Source: Haloprofundus salilacus (GTDB taxonomy: Archaea; Halobacteriota; Halobacteria; Halobacteriales; Haloferacaceae). Taken from it: a stretch of DNA of 64,000 bases. Each line of letters starts with the position of its first letter. Within the stretch, counting starts at the first letter, position 1. The notes beneath the pieces are model-generated. The model was not told where the DNA came from. It did not search any database and saw only the letters and a list, made by a program, of their open reading frames with translations. A program made the position numbers and the translations under genes. Shown here piece after piece: positions 25,515-34,772 of this stretch. The DNA is taken from contig NZ_CP083723.1 of NCBI RefSeq assembly GCF_020150815.1, forward strand, positions 1,302,001-1,366,000, written 5' to 3'.

Positions 25515-27050
25515 TCACTCCAGGTAGCCGAGTTCGCGGAGGTTCCGCTCGACGCCCGCGCTGTACTCGCGTTCGTCGTCGACATCGACGACGAACTCCT
25601 CGCCGAGCGTCCCGACTAGTCGTTCGCGGAGCGAGTCGGCCACCTCCGGTTCGTCGATCTCATCGCCCGTCCGCACGTCGTACAGTCGTTCGCTACCGTC
25701 CGACCGGCGTTCGAGGCGGTGCGTCACCGTCCGAATCGACTTCTTGCCAGTCTCAAACGCCGCGAGTGTCTCCGCCGACACATCCGAGGCCGCCTCCCGG
25801 TCGCGTTCGTCCATGACCGCCGTCTCGGCGAACACCGCGCCGCGTGCGGCATCCACTGTATCCGCGTCGCTCGCGTCGCTCGCGCCATCGGCGAACAGCG
25901 ACCGCCCGCTCGTCGCCTCGGGCGCCGGGACGCCCGCGAGGTCGCAGAGCGTGTCGAAGAGGTCCACGAGCGAGACCAGGTCCGAGCGACGCTCCCCGGC
26001 GGGAACCTCCGGGCCGCTCAGGACGAGCGGGACGCGGAGCAGTTCGTCGTGCAGGAAGTAGCCGTGGTACATCGTCCGGTGGTCGCCGAAACACTCGCCG
26101 TGGTCGGAGGTGAGCACGACGTGGGTCTCTTCGCGGCGCCCCGTCTCGTCGAGCCAGTCGAACAGCGCGCCGAGTCGGGCGTCCAGATACCGGACGCAGG
26201 CGCGGTACCACGCCCGGAGCACCGAGTGCTCCGCCTCCGTGAGATACTCGCCGGTCTCGTACTGCCGCATCGCGATGCTCGTCGCCGACGCGCCGTCGGC
26301 CGCCGCGAACAGCCGTTCGGGTCGCACGTCGTCGCGGTCGAACCGCACCGTCGACGGCAGAAACTCTTCGAGGAGCGGAAAGAACGGACGACTGAGTTCC
26401 GGCGTCTCCTCGCACATGTACGGCTTCGGCACCCAGTACGGCGCGTGAACCGTAGTGAGGTTCGCCATCGCGAACCACGGCGCGTCGGCGTCGGCGACGA
26501 ACCGGCGGAGTTTCTCCAGTTTGATCTCCGTGTAGTAGTCGTTGCCGCGGGTGGCGAGTCGGAACAGGTCGCGGCGGACGAACCCGTCCGTGAGCAGTTG
26601 GCGGAGGTACGGCAGCGACGGCCGCGCCGCCATCTCCTCGTACACCTCGTAGTACTCGTCGAACCCCCGGTCGAGACCGACCGGCGAACCCATCTTCGAC
26701 GGGCCGGGAATCCCGATGGTCGCGTAGCCCACCTCGGCGAACCGCTCGGCCAGAACCGTCTCGTCGTCTGACAGCGTCGGCCACGCCCCGGCGAACCCCG
26801 TCTCGGAGGGGTACCGACCCGTGAACAGCGCGCCGTGCGACGGCGGCGTCCACGACCCGACGGCGAACGCGTTGTCGAACGTCGTTCCCTCGGCGGCGAG
26901 GCGGTCGAGGTTCGGCGTCGGCGGCGCGTCGGCGGCGTAACAGGAGAGCGCGTCGACACGCAGCGTGTCGCAGATGACGAGGAGCACGTTCGGCACGGGT
27001 GCGTCCGTCGAAAGCGCGCCCGTCGAGGACGCGTCCGTCGGGGAGTCCAT
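25515..27050 (-). CDS. Sulfatase-like protein of the alkaline phosphatase superfamily without a formylglycine site
   Basis: 511 residues. Sulfatase fold: PNVLLVICDTLRVDALSCYA (residues ~19-38), PTPNLDRLAAEGTTFDNAFAVGSWTPPSHGALFTGRYPSETGF and LTSDHGECFGDH. The position that must be Cys or Ser for formylglycine in true sulfatases is Thr (WTPPSH instead of CxPxR), so sulfate hydrolysis is unlikely and phosphoester chemistry likelier. Ends NLRELGYLE. No signal peptide. First gene of the minus-strand run towards the flippase. Confidence 0.87.
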   Translation of the reverse strand: MDSPTDASSTGALSTDAPVPNVLLVICDTLRVDALSCYAADAPPTPNLDRLAAEGTTFDNAFAVGSWTPPSHGALFTGRYPSETGFAGAWPTLSDDETVLAERFAEVGYATIGIPGPSKMGSPVGLDRGFDEYYEVYEEMAARPSLPYLRQLLTDGFVRRDLFRLATRGNDYYTEIKLEKLRRFVADADAPWFAMANLTTVHAPYWVPKPYMCEETPELSRPFFPLLEEFLPSTVRFDRDDVRPERLFAAADGASATSIAMRQYETGEYLTEAEHSVLRAWYRACVRYLDARLGALFDWLDETGRREETHVVLTSDHGECFGDHRTMYHGYFLHDELLRVPLVLSGPEVPAGERRSDLVSLVDLFDTLCDLAGVPAPEATSGRSLFADGASDASDADTVDAARGAVFAETAVMDERDREAASDVSAETLAAFETGKKSIRTVTHRLERRSDGSERLYDVRTGDEIDEPEVADSLRERLVGTLGEEFVVDVDDEREYSAGVERNLRELGYLE

Positions 27051-27190
27051 AACGGCCGTTTCCGAAGCGACTGCAATATCGCTTGCGTGTCAGGATTCTG
27101 CATCCTTCGCGTGTTCGGCTTCGGCGTCGTCCTCGACTTCGGCTTCGTGTACCCCCGTTCCGCTTCGTCCGCGTGTCCGACTCCAGCGGA

Positions 27191-27196
27191 TTTATA
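27191..27196 (+). promoter_or_regulatory. TATA box for glycosyltransferase gene
   Basis: TTTATA in GGATTTATACGG, 27-30 bases before the GTG at 27221. It decides that start over the ATG at 27248 because a leaderless transcript would begin at the GTG. Confidence 0.6.
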
Positions 27197-27220
27197 CGGC
27201 TCTCGCTCGCCGCTTCTCCC

Positions 27221-28255
27221 GTGAACCGACGGACCGCACGGGTCGCAATGCTGTATCAGGACCCCCACCCCGCTCACCGGGGGTTCGCCGAGGCCATCGG
27301 CGCCGACCTCGTCGATTTCCAGCGGCACTCGCTCGGGTCGCTCTCCGACAGCGTCGTCGGCGACGTGTACAACGGGCTTCGCTACCCCGAATACGACGCG
27401 TATCTGGTCGAAGGATCGCGCCCCCTGTACGCGGCGCTCGCACACCGCGCAATCCGACGCTCGAAACTCGTCTACCTCTGCGCTGACCACGGTCTCTACA
27501 GTCTCGGTAACCCGGAGTTCGAGGGGAGTTCGGGGTTCAAATCGCTCGTCGGCCGGTTCGGGAAACCGGCTATCAGCGCGGTCGGGTCGCGCTTTATCGA
27601 CGGCGTCGTCGCCGTCTCCGAATTTGCGGCGGAGTTCACCCGACCTATCGTCGGTCCCAACACGCCCATCGAAGTCGCGCACCCGTATGTCCAACCGGAG
27701 GTGTACGACGCGCTCGGCAACGTGACGCCGGCGCTCGACGACAACGTCGCCGTCACCGTCGGCCGCCCGTGGCGCTACAAGGGCGTCGACATGCTCGTCG
27801 AGGCGTGGCCAACGGTCCGCGAGTCGGTCCCCGACGCGGAACTCCACGTCGTCGGCGGCGGTCACCCCGAATCGTACGCCGAGACGCCCGGCGTCGAGGT
27901 CCGCGGTTACGTCGAGAATCTGGGCGACGCCCTCGCGCCCGCCTCGCTCTACGTCCAGCCGTCGCGGATGGACACGTTCCCCGTCAGCGTACTCGAAGCG
28001 ATGCGCGCCGGACTGCCGCCGCTGGTCACCGAGACGACGGGGACGCGCTCGGAGGCAGGGGCGCTTTCGCCCGAACTCGTTGTCGACCCGTCGCCGGCGG
28101 CGCTCGCGGCGGGCGTCGTCGCCTACTTCGGATGCGACAGCTCAGAGCGCCGAGTGCTCTCATCGCGTGCGCTCATGCGCGGCGCGACGTTCGACGCCGA
28201 GAGGCGGAAGGCGGCGTTCGCCGAGGCGTTCGACGGCGTTCTCGAAGCACTTTAA
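27221..28255 (+). CDS. GT4-type glycosyltransferase
   Basis: 344 residues. The C-terminal Rossmann domain has the GT-B donor-site motifs: NVAVTVGRPWRYKGVDMLVEAW (~180-201), ELHVVGGGHPESYAE, and LYVQPSRMDTFPVSVLEAMRAGLPPLVTETTGTRSEA with the EX7E-type region. Soluble, cytoplasmic. The start is GTG at 27221, chosen from the promoter position; ATG at 27248 is the alternative. Followed by a phosphodiesterase-like gene after 24 bases on the same strand. Confidence 0.87.
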   Translation: MNRRTARVAMLYQDPHPAHRGFAEAIGADLVDFQRHSLGSLSDSVVGDVYNGLRYPEYDAYLVEGSRPLYAALAHRAIRRSKLVYLCADHGLYSLGNPEFEGSSGFKSLVGRFGKPAISAVGSRFIDGVVAVSEFAAEFTRPIVGPNTPIEVAHPYVQPEVYDALGNVTPALDDNVAVTVGRPWRYKGVDMLVEAWPTVRESVPDAELHVVGGGHPESYAETPGVEVRGYVENLGDALAPASLYVQPSRMDTFPVSVLEAMRAGLPPLVTETTGTRSEAGALSPELVVDPSPAALAAGVVAYFGCDSSERRVLSSRALMRGATFDAERRKAAFAEAFDGVLEAL

Positions 28256-28279
28256 CGCGGCTACGCCGATAGCCCGGAC

Positions 28280-29824
28280 ATGACCGTCTACGTCGTCGGA
28301 CTCGACGGGGCCGACTGGTCGCTGCTCCGCGACGGCATCGACGCGGGCGACTTCCCGGGACTGGCCCGCATCGTCGACGAGGGCGTCACCGGGAACTTGG
28401 AGAGCACCCTCCCGCCCATCACCTTCCCCGCGTGGAAATGTTACTCGACCGGCAAGAACCCCGGTAAGCTCGGCGTCTACGAGTGGTTCGGCTTCGACCG
28501 CGAGTCGCGGTCGATAACGACGAACGATTCCTCGAACTTCCGCTCGCGGGAGTACTGGGACGTGCTGTCCGACGAGGGGGTCACCCCCGCCGTCGTTAAC
28601 ATGCCGACGACCCATCCGCCGAAAACCGACGACGGCGTGTTGACCGTCGCGGGGAGTCCCGCTTCCGAGCACGGCGAGTTCACGAAACCGAACTCGCTCA
28701 AATCGGAGCTGCTGGACGCAGTCCCCGAGTATCGGACCAAACCCGACCTCGTCCTCGACGAGGCGACGCCGGAGGAGCTGATTTCGGAGGCGAAGACGCT
28801 CGCCGACCAGCGCTTCGACGCCGCAGAGTGGTTCGCCGACGAGAAGGGCTGCGGCCTCGTCCACCTCACCGTCTTCGTCACCGACACGGTCCAACACCGG
28901 CTCTGGGACCGGCCCGAGAAAATTCGCGAACTGTACGAGCGCATCGACCGGCGACTCACGGCACTTCTCGACCGCGAGGACACCGAAGCGGTGTTCCTGA
29001 TGAGCGACCACGGCTTCGCCGAAATCGACGAGACGTTCCTCGTCAATCAGTGGCTCGCCGATCGCGGCGACCTCGTTGTCGGCGACGCGGGCGGGCGGAA
29101 CGCGCTCGCCACCGTCGGCATCACGCGCGAGCGTCTCAAGCGCACGGTCGCCCGACTCGGCCTCGTCAACCTCGCGCAGGCTCTGATTCCCGAGTCGATG
29201 CAGCGCTTCTTCCCCAGCGAGAGCGGTCGCGTCGCGATTCAGGACGCCCCCGTCGACTGGGCGGAGACGAAGGCGATTTCGCTCGGCCGCGGTCCCATCT
29301 ACCTCAACGACGCCGCCTTCGAGAGCGACGCTGCGCGCGCGTCGTACCGAAAGTCGCTGACCGAGGCACTTTCCTCGCTGGAGACGCCCAACGGTGACCC
29401 CGTCGCAGCGGCGGTCCACGAACCCGACGAGATTTACTCGGGCGAGTTACACCGCGCGCCGGACCTCGTCGTCGAGTACGCGACGGGCGTCGACGCCCCC
29501 GAAGCAATCGGCGGCCGGGTCTTCGGCGAGCGGACCGAGTGGCTGGCGACCCACCGGCGACAGGGCGTCTTCGGCGCGTGGGGCGACGGCTTCGGCTCCG
29601 GGCGGTTCGACTGCAGCCTCTACGACCTCGCGCCGACCATCCTCCACTGGTTCGGTGCGCCCGTCCCCGCCGACGTCGACGGAGAGGTCCAGCGGGCCAT
29701 CCTCGTCGGCGAACCCCAGCAACGGGGCGTCGAGGAGGGACCGGAGACGGCGACGACCGGCGGCGGAGAGACGGCGGGAGGGGAGGTAGAGGAGACGCTT
29801 CGAGATTTGGGCTACATCGACTGA
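28280..29824 (+). CDS. Alkaline-phosphatase-superfamily protein, phosphodiesterase-like
   Basis: 514 residues. YVVGLDGADWSLLRDGIDAG at the N-terminus, nucleophile Thr in STLPPITFPAWKCYSTGKNPGKLGVYEWF, FLMSDHGFAEID, and LYDLAPTILHWFG towards the end. Close relative of the products at 21856 and 23815. No signal peptide. A Gly/Glu-rich linker (TATTGGGETAGGEVEE) joins the domain to the terminal TLRDLGYID tail. Probably cotranscribed with the upstream glycosyltransferase. Confidence 0.88.
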   Translation: MTVYVVGLDGADWSLLRDGIDAGDFPGLARIVDEGVTGNLESTLPPITFPAWKCYSTGKNPGKLGVYEWFGFDRESRSITTNDSSNFRSREYWDVLSDEGVTPAVVNMPTTHPPKTDDGVLTVAGSPASEHGEFTKPNSLKSELLDAVPEYRTKPDLVLDEATPEELISEAKTLADQRFDAAEWFADEKGCGLVHLTVFVTDTVQHRLWDRPEKIRELYERIDRRLTALLDREDTEAVFLMSDHGFAEIDETFLVNQWLADRGDLVVGDAGGRNALATVGITRERLKRTVARLGLVNLAQALIPESMQRFFPSESGRVAIQDAPVDWAETKAISLGRGPIYLNDAAFESDAARASYRKSLTEALSSLETPNGDPVAAAVHEPDEIYSGELHRAPDLVVEYATGVDAPEAIGGRVFGERTEWLATHRRQGVFGAWGDGFGSGRFDCSLYDLAPTILHWFGAPVPADVDGEVQRAILVGEPQQRGVEEGPETATTGGGETAGGEVEETLRDLGYID

Positions 29825-29902
29825 CGCCCGGTGAACGCCGATTCACCGCTCGGCGTCGCTAGGACCCACAAAATTCAAACGAGATGGTGATGCTAATGGC
29901 AT

Positions 29903-31273
29903 ATGTCCGACCGCCCGAACATCCTCCTCGTCTCCTGGGACAGCGTCCGCGCCGACCACCTCTCCTCGCACGGTTACGAGCGGGAGACCGCCCCGTTTCT
30001 GACGAGCGTCGCAGAAGACGGTCTCGTCTTCGAGGACGCCCAGGTTCCGGGCGTTGGCACCATCACGAGTTTCACCGGCGCGTTCACCGGTGCGCACGCC
30101 GACGCGACCCAGCAGTCTATCGAACCCGCGGACTGGAAGGCGGCTAACGCCGACCGGCGTTTCCTCTCCGAGGCGCTCTCCGAGGCCGGTTACTACACCG
30201 GCGCGGTCCACTCGAACGCGCTCATGAGCCGCTTTTACGGCTGGGACCGCGGGTGGGACGTCTACAAGGACAACGTCGTCACCGAGTCCGACGGCGACTC
30301 CGACTCCGCGCGGCGGTGGAACCGAGTGAAGAAAGAGCGGGTGCTGCCGACGCTGCGTCGCCTCGGCGTCGGCGGCGCGGTCGTCCACGGGCGAAATATC
30401 GTGCTCAAGACGCCGTCGTACGTCGAGTGGGAGCAGATGTGGGACGAGGTGGAGCAGTTCGTTAGAGAGGCGCCCGAACCGTGGTTCTTCTGGGTGCTAC
30501 TCGTCGATACGCACCACCCGTGGTGCGCGCCGCCGGAGCACCGCGAATGGGACCAACCGGGCTTCCGCGGCGCGCACTTCTGGAACTACGTTATGCGGCG
30601 GTACCCCGAACGCACCGGCGACAGACGCCCGGCCATCGTCAACGCCTACGACAACGAGATACGCCACGCAGACGCGTTCCTCCGGAAGTTGGACGGCCTC
30701 TTGGAGGAGACGGGCAACGACGACGCGGCGCTCGTCGTCCACAGCGACCACGGCGACGAACTCGGCGAGCACGGCGAGTACGGCCACTCCTCCCAGCGGA
30801 TGTACGACACGCTCACACGCGTCCCGCTCGTGATGCGCAACGTCGGCGAGACGGGCCGCGTCGACGGCCCACACACGCTCCTCGACCTCGGAAGCACGAT
30901 TCTAGACATCGCCGGGAGCGACGAATGCCTCGCAGACCGGCCGTCGCTGCTCGGCGACGAGCGCGAGAAGCGTGATTTGGTCGTCGTCGAGAACTTAGCG
31001 GGCGAGGGCGACGCCCGAGCGGCAGCGGTCGGCGACGAGTGGAAGGTGCTCCACCACCCTGACACGGGATGGCACGCCTACTACCGCCCGGACGACCCGC
31101 TCGAACGGGAGGACCGCTGGGGCGACCACCCCGAGGAGCTCGAAGCGGTGCTCAGGGCGCACCTCCGCGACCGGAAAGGCGTCACCGTCTCGGCGGGCGC
31201 TGACGACGGCGACGATGGTGACGGTATGAGCGACGTGCAGGAGCGCCTCACGAACCTTGGGTACATCGACTGA
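29903..31273 (+). CDS. Sulfatase-like protein of the alkaline phosphatase superfamily
   Basis: 456 residues. PNILLVSWDSVRADHLSSHGYERETAPFL opens the fold; the nucleophile region is QVPGVGTITSFTGAFTG with Thr rather than Cys; the second metal motif is VVHSDHGDELGEHGEYGHSSQ. An Asp/Gly spacer (GADDGDDGDGMSDVQ) leads to RLTNLGYID at the C-terminus. No signal peptide. Third gene of the plus-strand group GT / PDE / sulfatase-like. Not a formylglycine sulfatase by its motif. Confidence 0.87.
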   Translation: MSDRPNILLVSWDSVRADHLSSHGYERETAPFLTSVAEDGLVFEDAQVPGVGTITSFTGAFTGAHADATQQSIEPADWKAANADRRFLSEALSEAGYYTGAVHSNALMSRFYGWDRGWDVYKDNVVTESDGDSDSARRWNRVKKERVLPTLRRLGVGGAVVHGRNIVLKTPSYVEWEQMWDEVEQFVREAPEPWFFWVLLVDTHHPWCAPPEHREWDQPGFRGAHFWNYVMRRYPERTGDRRPAIVNAYDNEIRHADAFLRKLDGLLEETGNDDAALVVHSDHGDELGEHGEYGHSSQRMYDTLTRVPLVMRNVGETGRVDGPHTLLDLGSTILDIAGSDECLADRPSLLGDEREKRDLVVVENLAGEGDARAAAVGDEWKVLHHPDTGWHAYYRPDDPLEREDRWGDHPEELEAVLRAHLRDRKGVTVSAGADDGDDGDGMSDVQERLTNLGYID

Positions 31274-31303
31274 GAGTCGTCTGCGCTCGAAACCTTCGAC
31301 AGA

Positions 31304-32221
31304 TTAGAGATAGCCAAGCGCGCCCAGTTTCTCCTCAATATCCCCGCGCTCGACGTTTCGCTCGGTCGTCGGTTCGTGCGTCTTCTCGTCCTCAGCAGTC
31401 GTCTCGTACCACGGCACCCGCCGAACCGAGGACAACGGTACCTTCGGGTGACCGTAGACGCCCCACTCGCCCTTCGCGTTGCCGTGGTCGGCGCTGACGA
31501 CGACCCGCTCGGCGTCGAGGTTTTCGAGGAGGAGTTCAACGTCGTCCAGTACGTAGCGGAGGTTCTCCCGGTAGCTCTCCAACACTCGTTCTTCGGTGAG
31601 TTCGCCGCGTCGAAGTCGGTCCCACGGTGAGTCCCACCCGGCGCCCTCGCCAAGCGTCTCGCTGTTCATCCCGCCGCCGAGGGGGTCCGGAACCGACGGG
31701 AAGTGCGGTTGCATGTAGTGGACGACGAGTCGGTCGGCGTCCGTCTCTCGACCCGCCGCGATGGCGCGGTCCGTGATGGGGCGCGCCGGAATCGTCCCGG
31801 CGTCGTCGTCCCACGCGTAGCGCCACACGTCGTCGAGTCGCAGGAGGTCGCTTTCGGAGAGCACCCGGTGACTGAACGGGTTGCCGGTGACATACGCCGT
31901 CCGGCGCATCTCCTCGCGGTGGTCATCGGTGAACGTCCGCTCCATCCACTCGATAGAGGAACTGCCGACGGAGACCAGTTCGTCGGGACGGTTCAAGAAG
32001 GCATACTCGTCAGCGACCTCTCGCATCAGATCGACGCGACAGGCGTCGAGGAGGACGAGCGCGTCCCACTCGCGGTCGTAGACGTTCGTGCCCGCGGGGT
32101 ATAACTCGTTAACGCGGCGCAATCCTCCTAGGTACAGTTCGTAGCCGCTCTCGCGGAGGCCCGCGATGCCGTCGTCTCGGACTCTATCTCCGGTGTCCGA
32201 GACCCAGTCGCCCAGCGTCAT
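31304..32221 (-). CDS. Short alkaline-phosphatase-superfamily-like protein
   Basis: 305 residues, about 150-200 shorter than its paralogues. It keeps LVLLDACRVDLMREVADEYAFL (first metal strand), GSSSIEWMERTF as the likely nucleophile region, VVHYMQPHFPSVP and VVSADHGNAKGEWGVYGHP. It ends GALGYL without the usual acidic last residue. The N-terminal ~45 residues (MTLGDWVSDTGDRVRDDG...) are an extra hydrophilic segment. The ATG overlaps the TGA of the upstream sulfatase-like gene (ATGA). Function unknown. Confidence 0.82.
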   Translation of the reverse strand: MTLGDWVSDTGDRVRDDGIAGLRESGYELYLGGLRRVNELYPAGTNVYDREWDALVLLDACRVDLMREVADEYAFLNRPDELVSVGSSSIEWMERTFTDDHREEMRRTAYVTGNPFSHRVLSESDLLRLDDVWRYAWDDDAGTIPARPITDRAIAAGRETDADRLVVHYMQPHFPSVPDPLGGGMNSETLGEGAGWDSPWDRLRRGELTEERVLESYRENLRYVLDDVELLLENLDAERVVVSADHGNAKGEWGVYGHPKVPLSSVRRVPWYETTAEDEKTHEPTTERNVERGDIEEKLGALGYL

Positions 32222-33630
32222 TCCATGTACCCCAAATCCCGCAGGTGTTTCTCGACCATCTCGTCGTCCTCGTCGACGGCGACGTCGTCGCTGCGGAGGC
32301 GACGCATCCGCTCGCGGTGGTCGTCGAGCGCCGCGCTCAGCGCCTCGTACTCCGTCGGGTTCGACTTGCGGCGGTCGTCCTCGGGTCGCTCGTCGGGCGT
32401 CTCGCGGACGTTGAAGAAGAACTCGCCGTCGTCGACGTGGCGGAGCAGTTTCCACCCGTCGGCGCGCCGAGCGTAGCAGCGCCCGTAGTCGACCTGTCGG
32501 CCCACGTCGCCGAAAGCGTACTCGCGGGCGTCGACCTCGCCCCGCGCGAGTTCGAGCGCCGACTCGCCCTGCCACGCCGTCGGGGCGTCGACGCCTACCG
32601 CGTCCGCGAGCGTCGGCGCAGTGTCGAGCAGTCGAATCTGGCCGTCGACGGTTCCGCTCTCGTACGCTGATTCGTCTTCGTTAGCGACGCCGTCGAGGAC
32701 GAACGGCACGCGGACGACGCCCTCCCAGAACTCGGGGGGGTGGCCAGCGTGGCCGTGCTCACCGACGAGTTCGCCGTGGTCGGCGGTGAGACAGACGACC
32801 GTCTCGTCTCGTACCCCCCGCTCCTCTAACGCGCCGACGAGCGTCTCGAACTGGTCGTCGGCGTAGGCACACTCGGCGTCGTAGAGGCGGCGAACTGTCT
32901 CCCACTCGTTGTCGGTCATCTCCTCTGGGTGGTGCGTCCCCTTCCGCGAGAGCCGGCGGCAGTCGGCGACGCTGCGCGGCGCGTCGAGAAACCGTCGCTG
33001 GTACTCGTCGGGCGCCTCGTAGGGGTGGTGGACGTCCATGTAGTGAAGCCACGCGAACCACGGTCGGTCGTCGGAGAGCAAGTCAACCCAGTCGAGGAAG
33101 CGTCGGTTGAGCGACTCGGCGCGCTCGTACTCGCTAGCGTCGCCGCCTGAGGCCGTTGCCATCGCGGCGTCGACGCGGTTGTAGACGCGTTCGATGATCC
33201 GGAACAGGGGACCGTCTTTGTCGAGGTTCGACTGGACGAACTGTTTGAGTTTGCCCGCTTCGGCGGAGCCGCTGGCGTCGTGCATCAGGTCGAAGCCGCG
33301 GTCGTAGTGGTAACTGCCGCTGGCGAAGTGGTTGTCCGTGAAGCCCGCGGTGGCGTACCCCGCGTCGCGGAGTCGCTCGGCGAGCGTCACCACACCACCG
33401 CTTCGCGTTGCTTGCGACGAGTCTCTCGACTCGGGGATGCCCAGCCCTTCGATGCTCGCGAAGTGGCGACTGGCGTGAATCGCCGGGAACGACGCCGGCG
33501 TCGACGGCCCGTTGGCGACGCAGTCGGCGAACTCCAGCGCGCCGTCGGCGAACGACCGGGCGAACGGCATCACCCGGTCGTCCACCCGATCGGCCCGCAG
33601 CGAGTCGACGGTGACGAGGAGGACGTTCAT
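32218..33630 (-). CDS. Sulfatase-like protein of the alkaline phosphatase superfamily
   Basis: 470 residues. MNVLLVTVDSLRADRVDDRVMPFARSF at once from the start codon, nucleophile region VANGPSTPASFPAIHASRHF with Thr in the formylglycine place, WFAWLHYMDVHHPYEAPDEY, and CLTADHGELVGEHGHAGHPPEFWEGVVRVPFV. Ends KHLRDLGYME. No signal peptide. The start at 33630 overlaps the upstream glycosyltransferase stop by four bases (ATGA), so GT4, this gene and the next are one coupled operon. Confidence 0.88.
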   Translation of the reverse strand: MNVLLVTVDSLRADRVDDRVMPFARSFADGALEFADCVANGPSTPASFPAIHASRHFASIEGLGIPESRDSSQATRSGGVVTLAERLRDAGYATAGFTDNHFASGSYHYDRGFDLMHDASGSAEAGKLKQFVQSNLDKDGPLFRIIERVYNRVDAAMATASGGDASEYERAESLNRRFLDWVDLLSDDRPWFAWLHYMDVHHPYEAPDEYQRRFLDAPRSVADCRRLSRKGTHHPEEMTDNEWETVRRLYDAECAYADDQFETLVGALEERGVRDETVVCLTADHGELVGEHGHAGHPPEFWEGVVRVPFVLDGVANEDESAYESGTVDGQIRLLDTAPTLADAVGVDAPTAWQGESALELARGEVDAREYAFGDVGRQVDYGRCYARRADGWKLLRHVDDGEFFFNVRETPDERPEDDRRKSNPTEYEALSAALDDHRERMRRLRSDDVAVDEDDEMVEKHLRDLGYME

Positions 33631-34703
33631 GGCCGACCCTCCGCGTCGGAGGATAAAAGCGCACGGTACTTTCTCTCGAGCGCGTCGACCACCTCGCTCC
33701 ACGTCGGCAGCGGCGTCGCGGGCGCGTCGAACTCCACCACCGTCCTGACCGCGTCGGCCACCGTCTCGGTGTCGACCCGCGAGACGCCGAGGCAGTCCGG
33801 CCGGTCGGTCCAGTCGACGAGCGCGCCCGCCTCCCTGACGAGCGCGGGCGTCCCGGCTGCGAGCGACTCGGCGACCGTCATCCCGTACGCCTCGTGCGTC
33901 GACAGCGTGAGGTGCGCCGCCGCGCCCGCGTAGAGCCTCGGCAACTCCCCGTCGTCGACGTACCCAAGAAACTCGACGCGGTCGGAGACGCCGCTCTCGC
34001 GCGCGAGCGTCTCCAGTTCAGTCCGATACGGGCCGCTTCCGGCGACGAGCAGGTCGTACTCCGGTAGCGACGCGAGCGCGCGAATCGCGTACTGGACGCC
34101 CTTGTACTCGACGAGTCGGCCGACTGCGAGGAGATACGGCCGGGAGCGCTCGAGGGGCGTCGCGTCCTCGAACCGCGCGACGTCGAGTCCGTTCGGAATC
34201 ACCGTCGCGTTGACGCTGAAATCCCGTTTCAACTGTTCTCGCTCCCACTCACTGACCGCGACGACGGCGTCGGCGCGGCGAAGCGCCTGCCCGCCGACCG
34301 GTCGGTACAGTCCGAGCAGTCGGTCGCGGAGGCCATCGGCGCTGGATCCATGGTAGTGCGGCGTGGCGACGAACGGGCGCGACCCGACGCCCAGTGCCGC
34401 CAGCGCGAGCGGAAACGAGTGGTAGTTGTGCGCGTGAACCACGTCGGCGTTCGCGCCCACGTTGGCGACGACCCGCGCGACGCTTGGCGCGAGGTGGAAC
34501 GCGCCGCCGGGGGCGACACCGCGGCAACGACGGATTTGGACGCCGTTTCGGCGCTCGTGCCGCGACACGCCGGACCCGGCGTCGGCGGTGACGACGGTGA
34601 CGACGTGACCGCGAGCGGCAAGTTCCTCGCTCACTCGCCGGACGTGCGTCTCGACGCCGCCCGCTCGGGGTGGGTATCGGTGCGTGACTTGGAGAACCTG
34701 CAT
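33627..34703 (-). CDS. GT4 glycosyltransferase
   Basis: 358 residues. GT-B fold: N-terminal MQVLQVTHRYPPRAGGVETHVRRVSEELAARGH (acceptor domain with the GGVE-H motif), VHAHNYHSFPLALAALG, and the donor domain with AVSEWEREQLKRDF, VIPNGLDVARFED, YLLAVGRLVEYKGVQYAIRAL and LTLSTHEAYGMTVAESLAAGTPALVREAGAL. Cytoplasmic enzyme adding a hexose-type sugar to a lipid-linked glycan or polysaccharide; donor unknown. Confidence 0.92.
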   Translation of the reverse strand: MQVLQVTHRYPPRAGGVETHVRRVSEELAARGHVVTVVTADAGSGVSRHERRNGVQIRRCRGVAPGGAFHLAPSVARVVANVGANADVVHAHNYHSFPLALAALGVGSRPFVATPHYHGSSADGLRDRLLGLYRPVGGQALRRADAVVAVSEWEREQLKRDFSVNATVIPNGLDVARFEDATPLERSRPYLLAVGRLVEYKGVQYAIRALASLPEYDLLVAGSGPYRTELETLARESGVSDRVEFLGYVDDGELPRLYAGAAAHLTLSTHEAYGMTVAESLAAGTPALVREAGALVDWTDRPDCLGVSRVDTETVADAVRTVVEFDAPATPLPTWSEVVDALERKYRALLSSDAEGRP

Positions 34704-34772
34704 CGTCGGCTCACTCGAGGCGCGTTCGCCGTTTCCCTCGCAGTCGCCGCGGCGCCGACTCGGCGCTCGGGT

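Noticed and set aside
26018-27865. 615-codon minus-strand frame upstream of the sulfatase-like gene
   Set aside because: Overlaps two real genes in other frames and becomes Arg/Thr/Ser-rich repeats; no promoter or motif.
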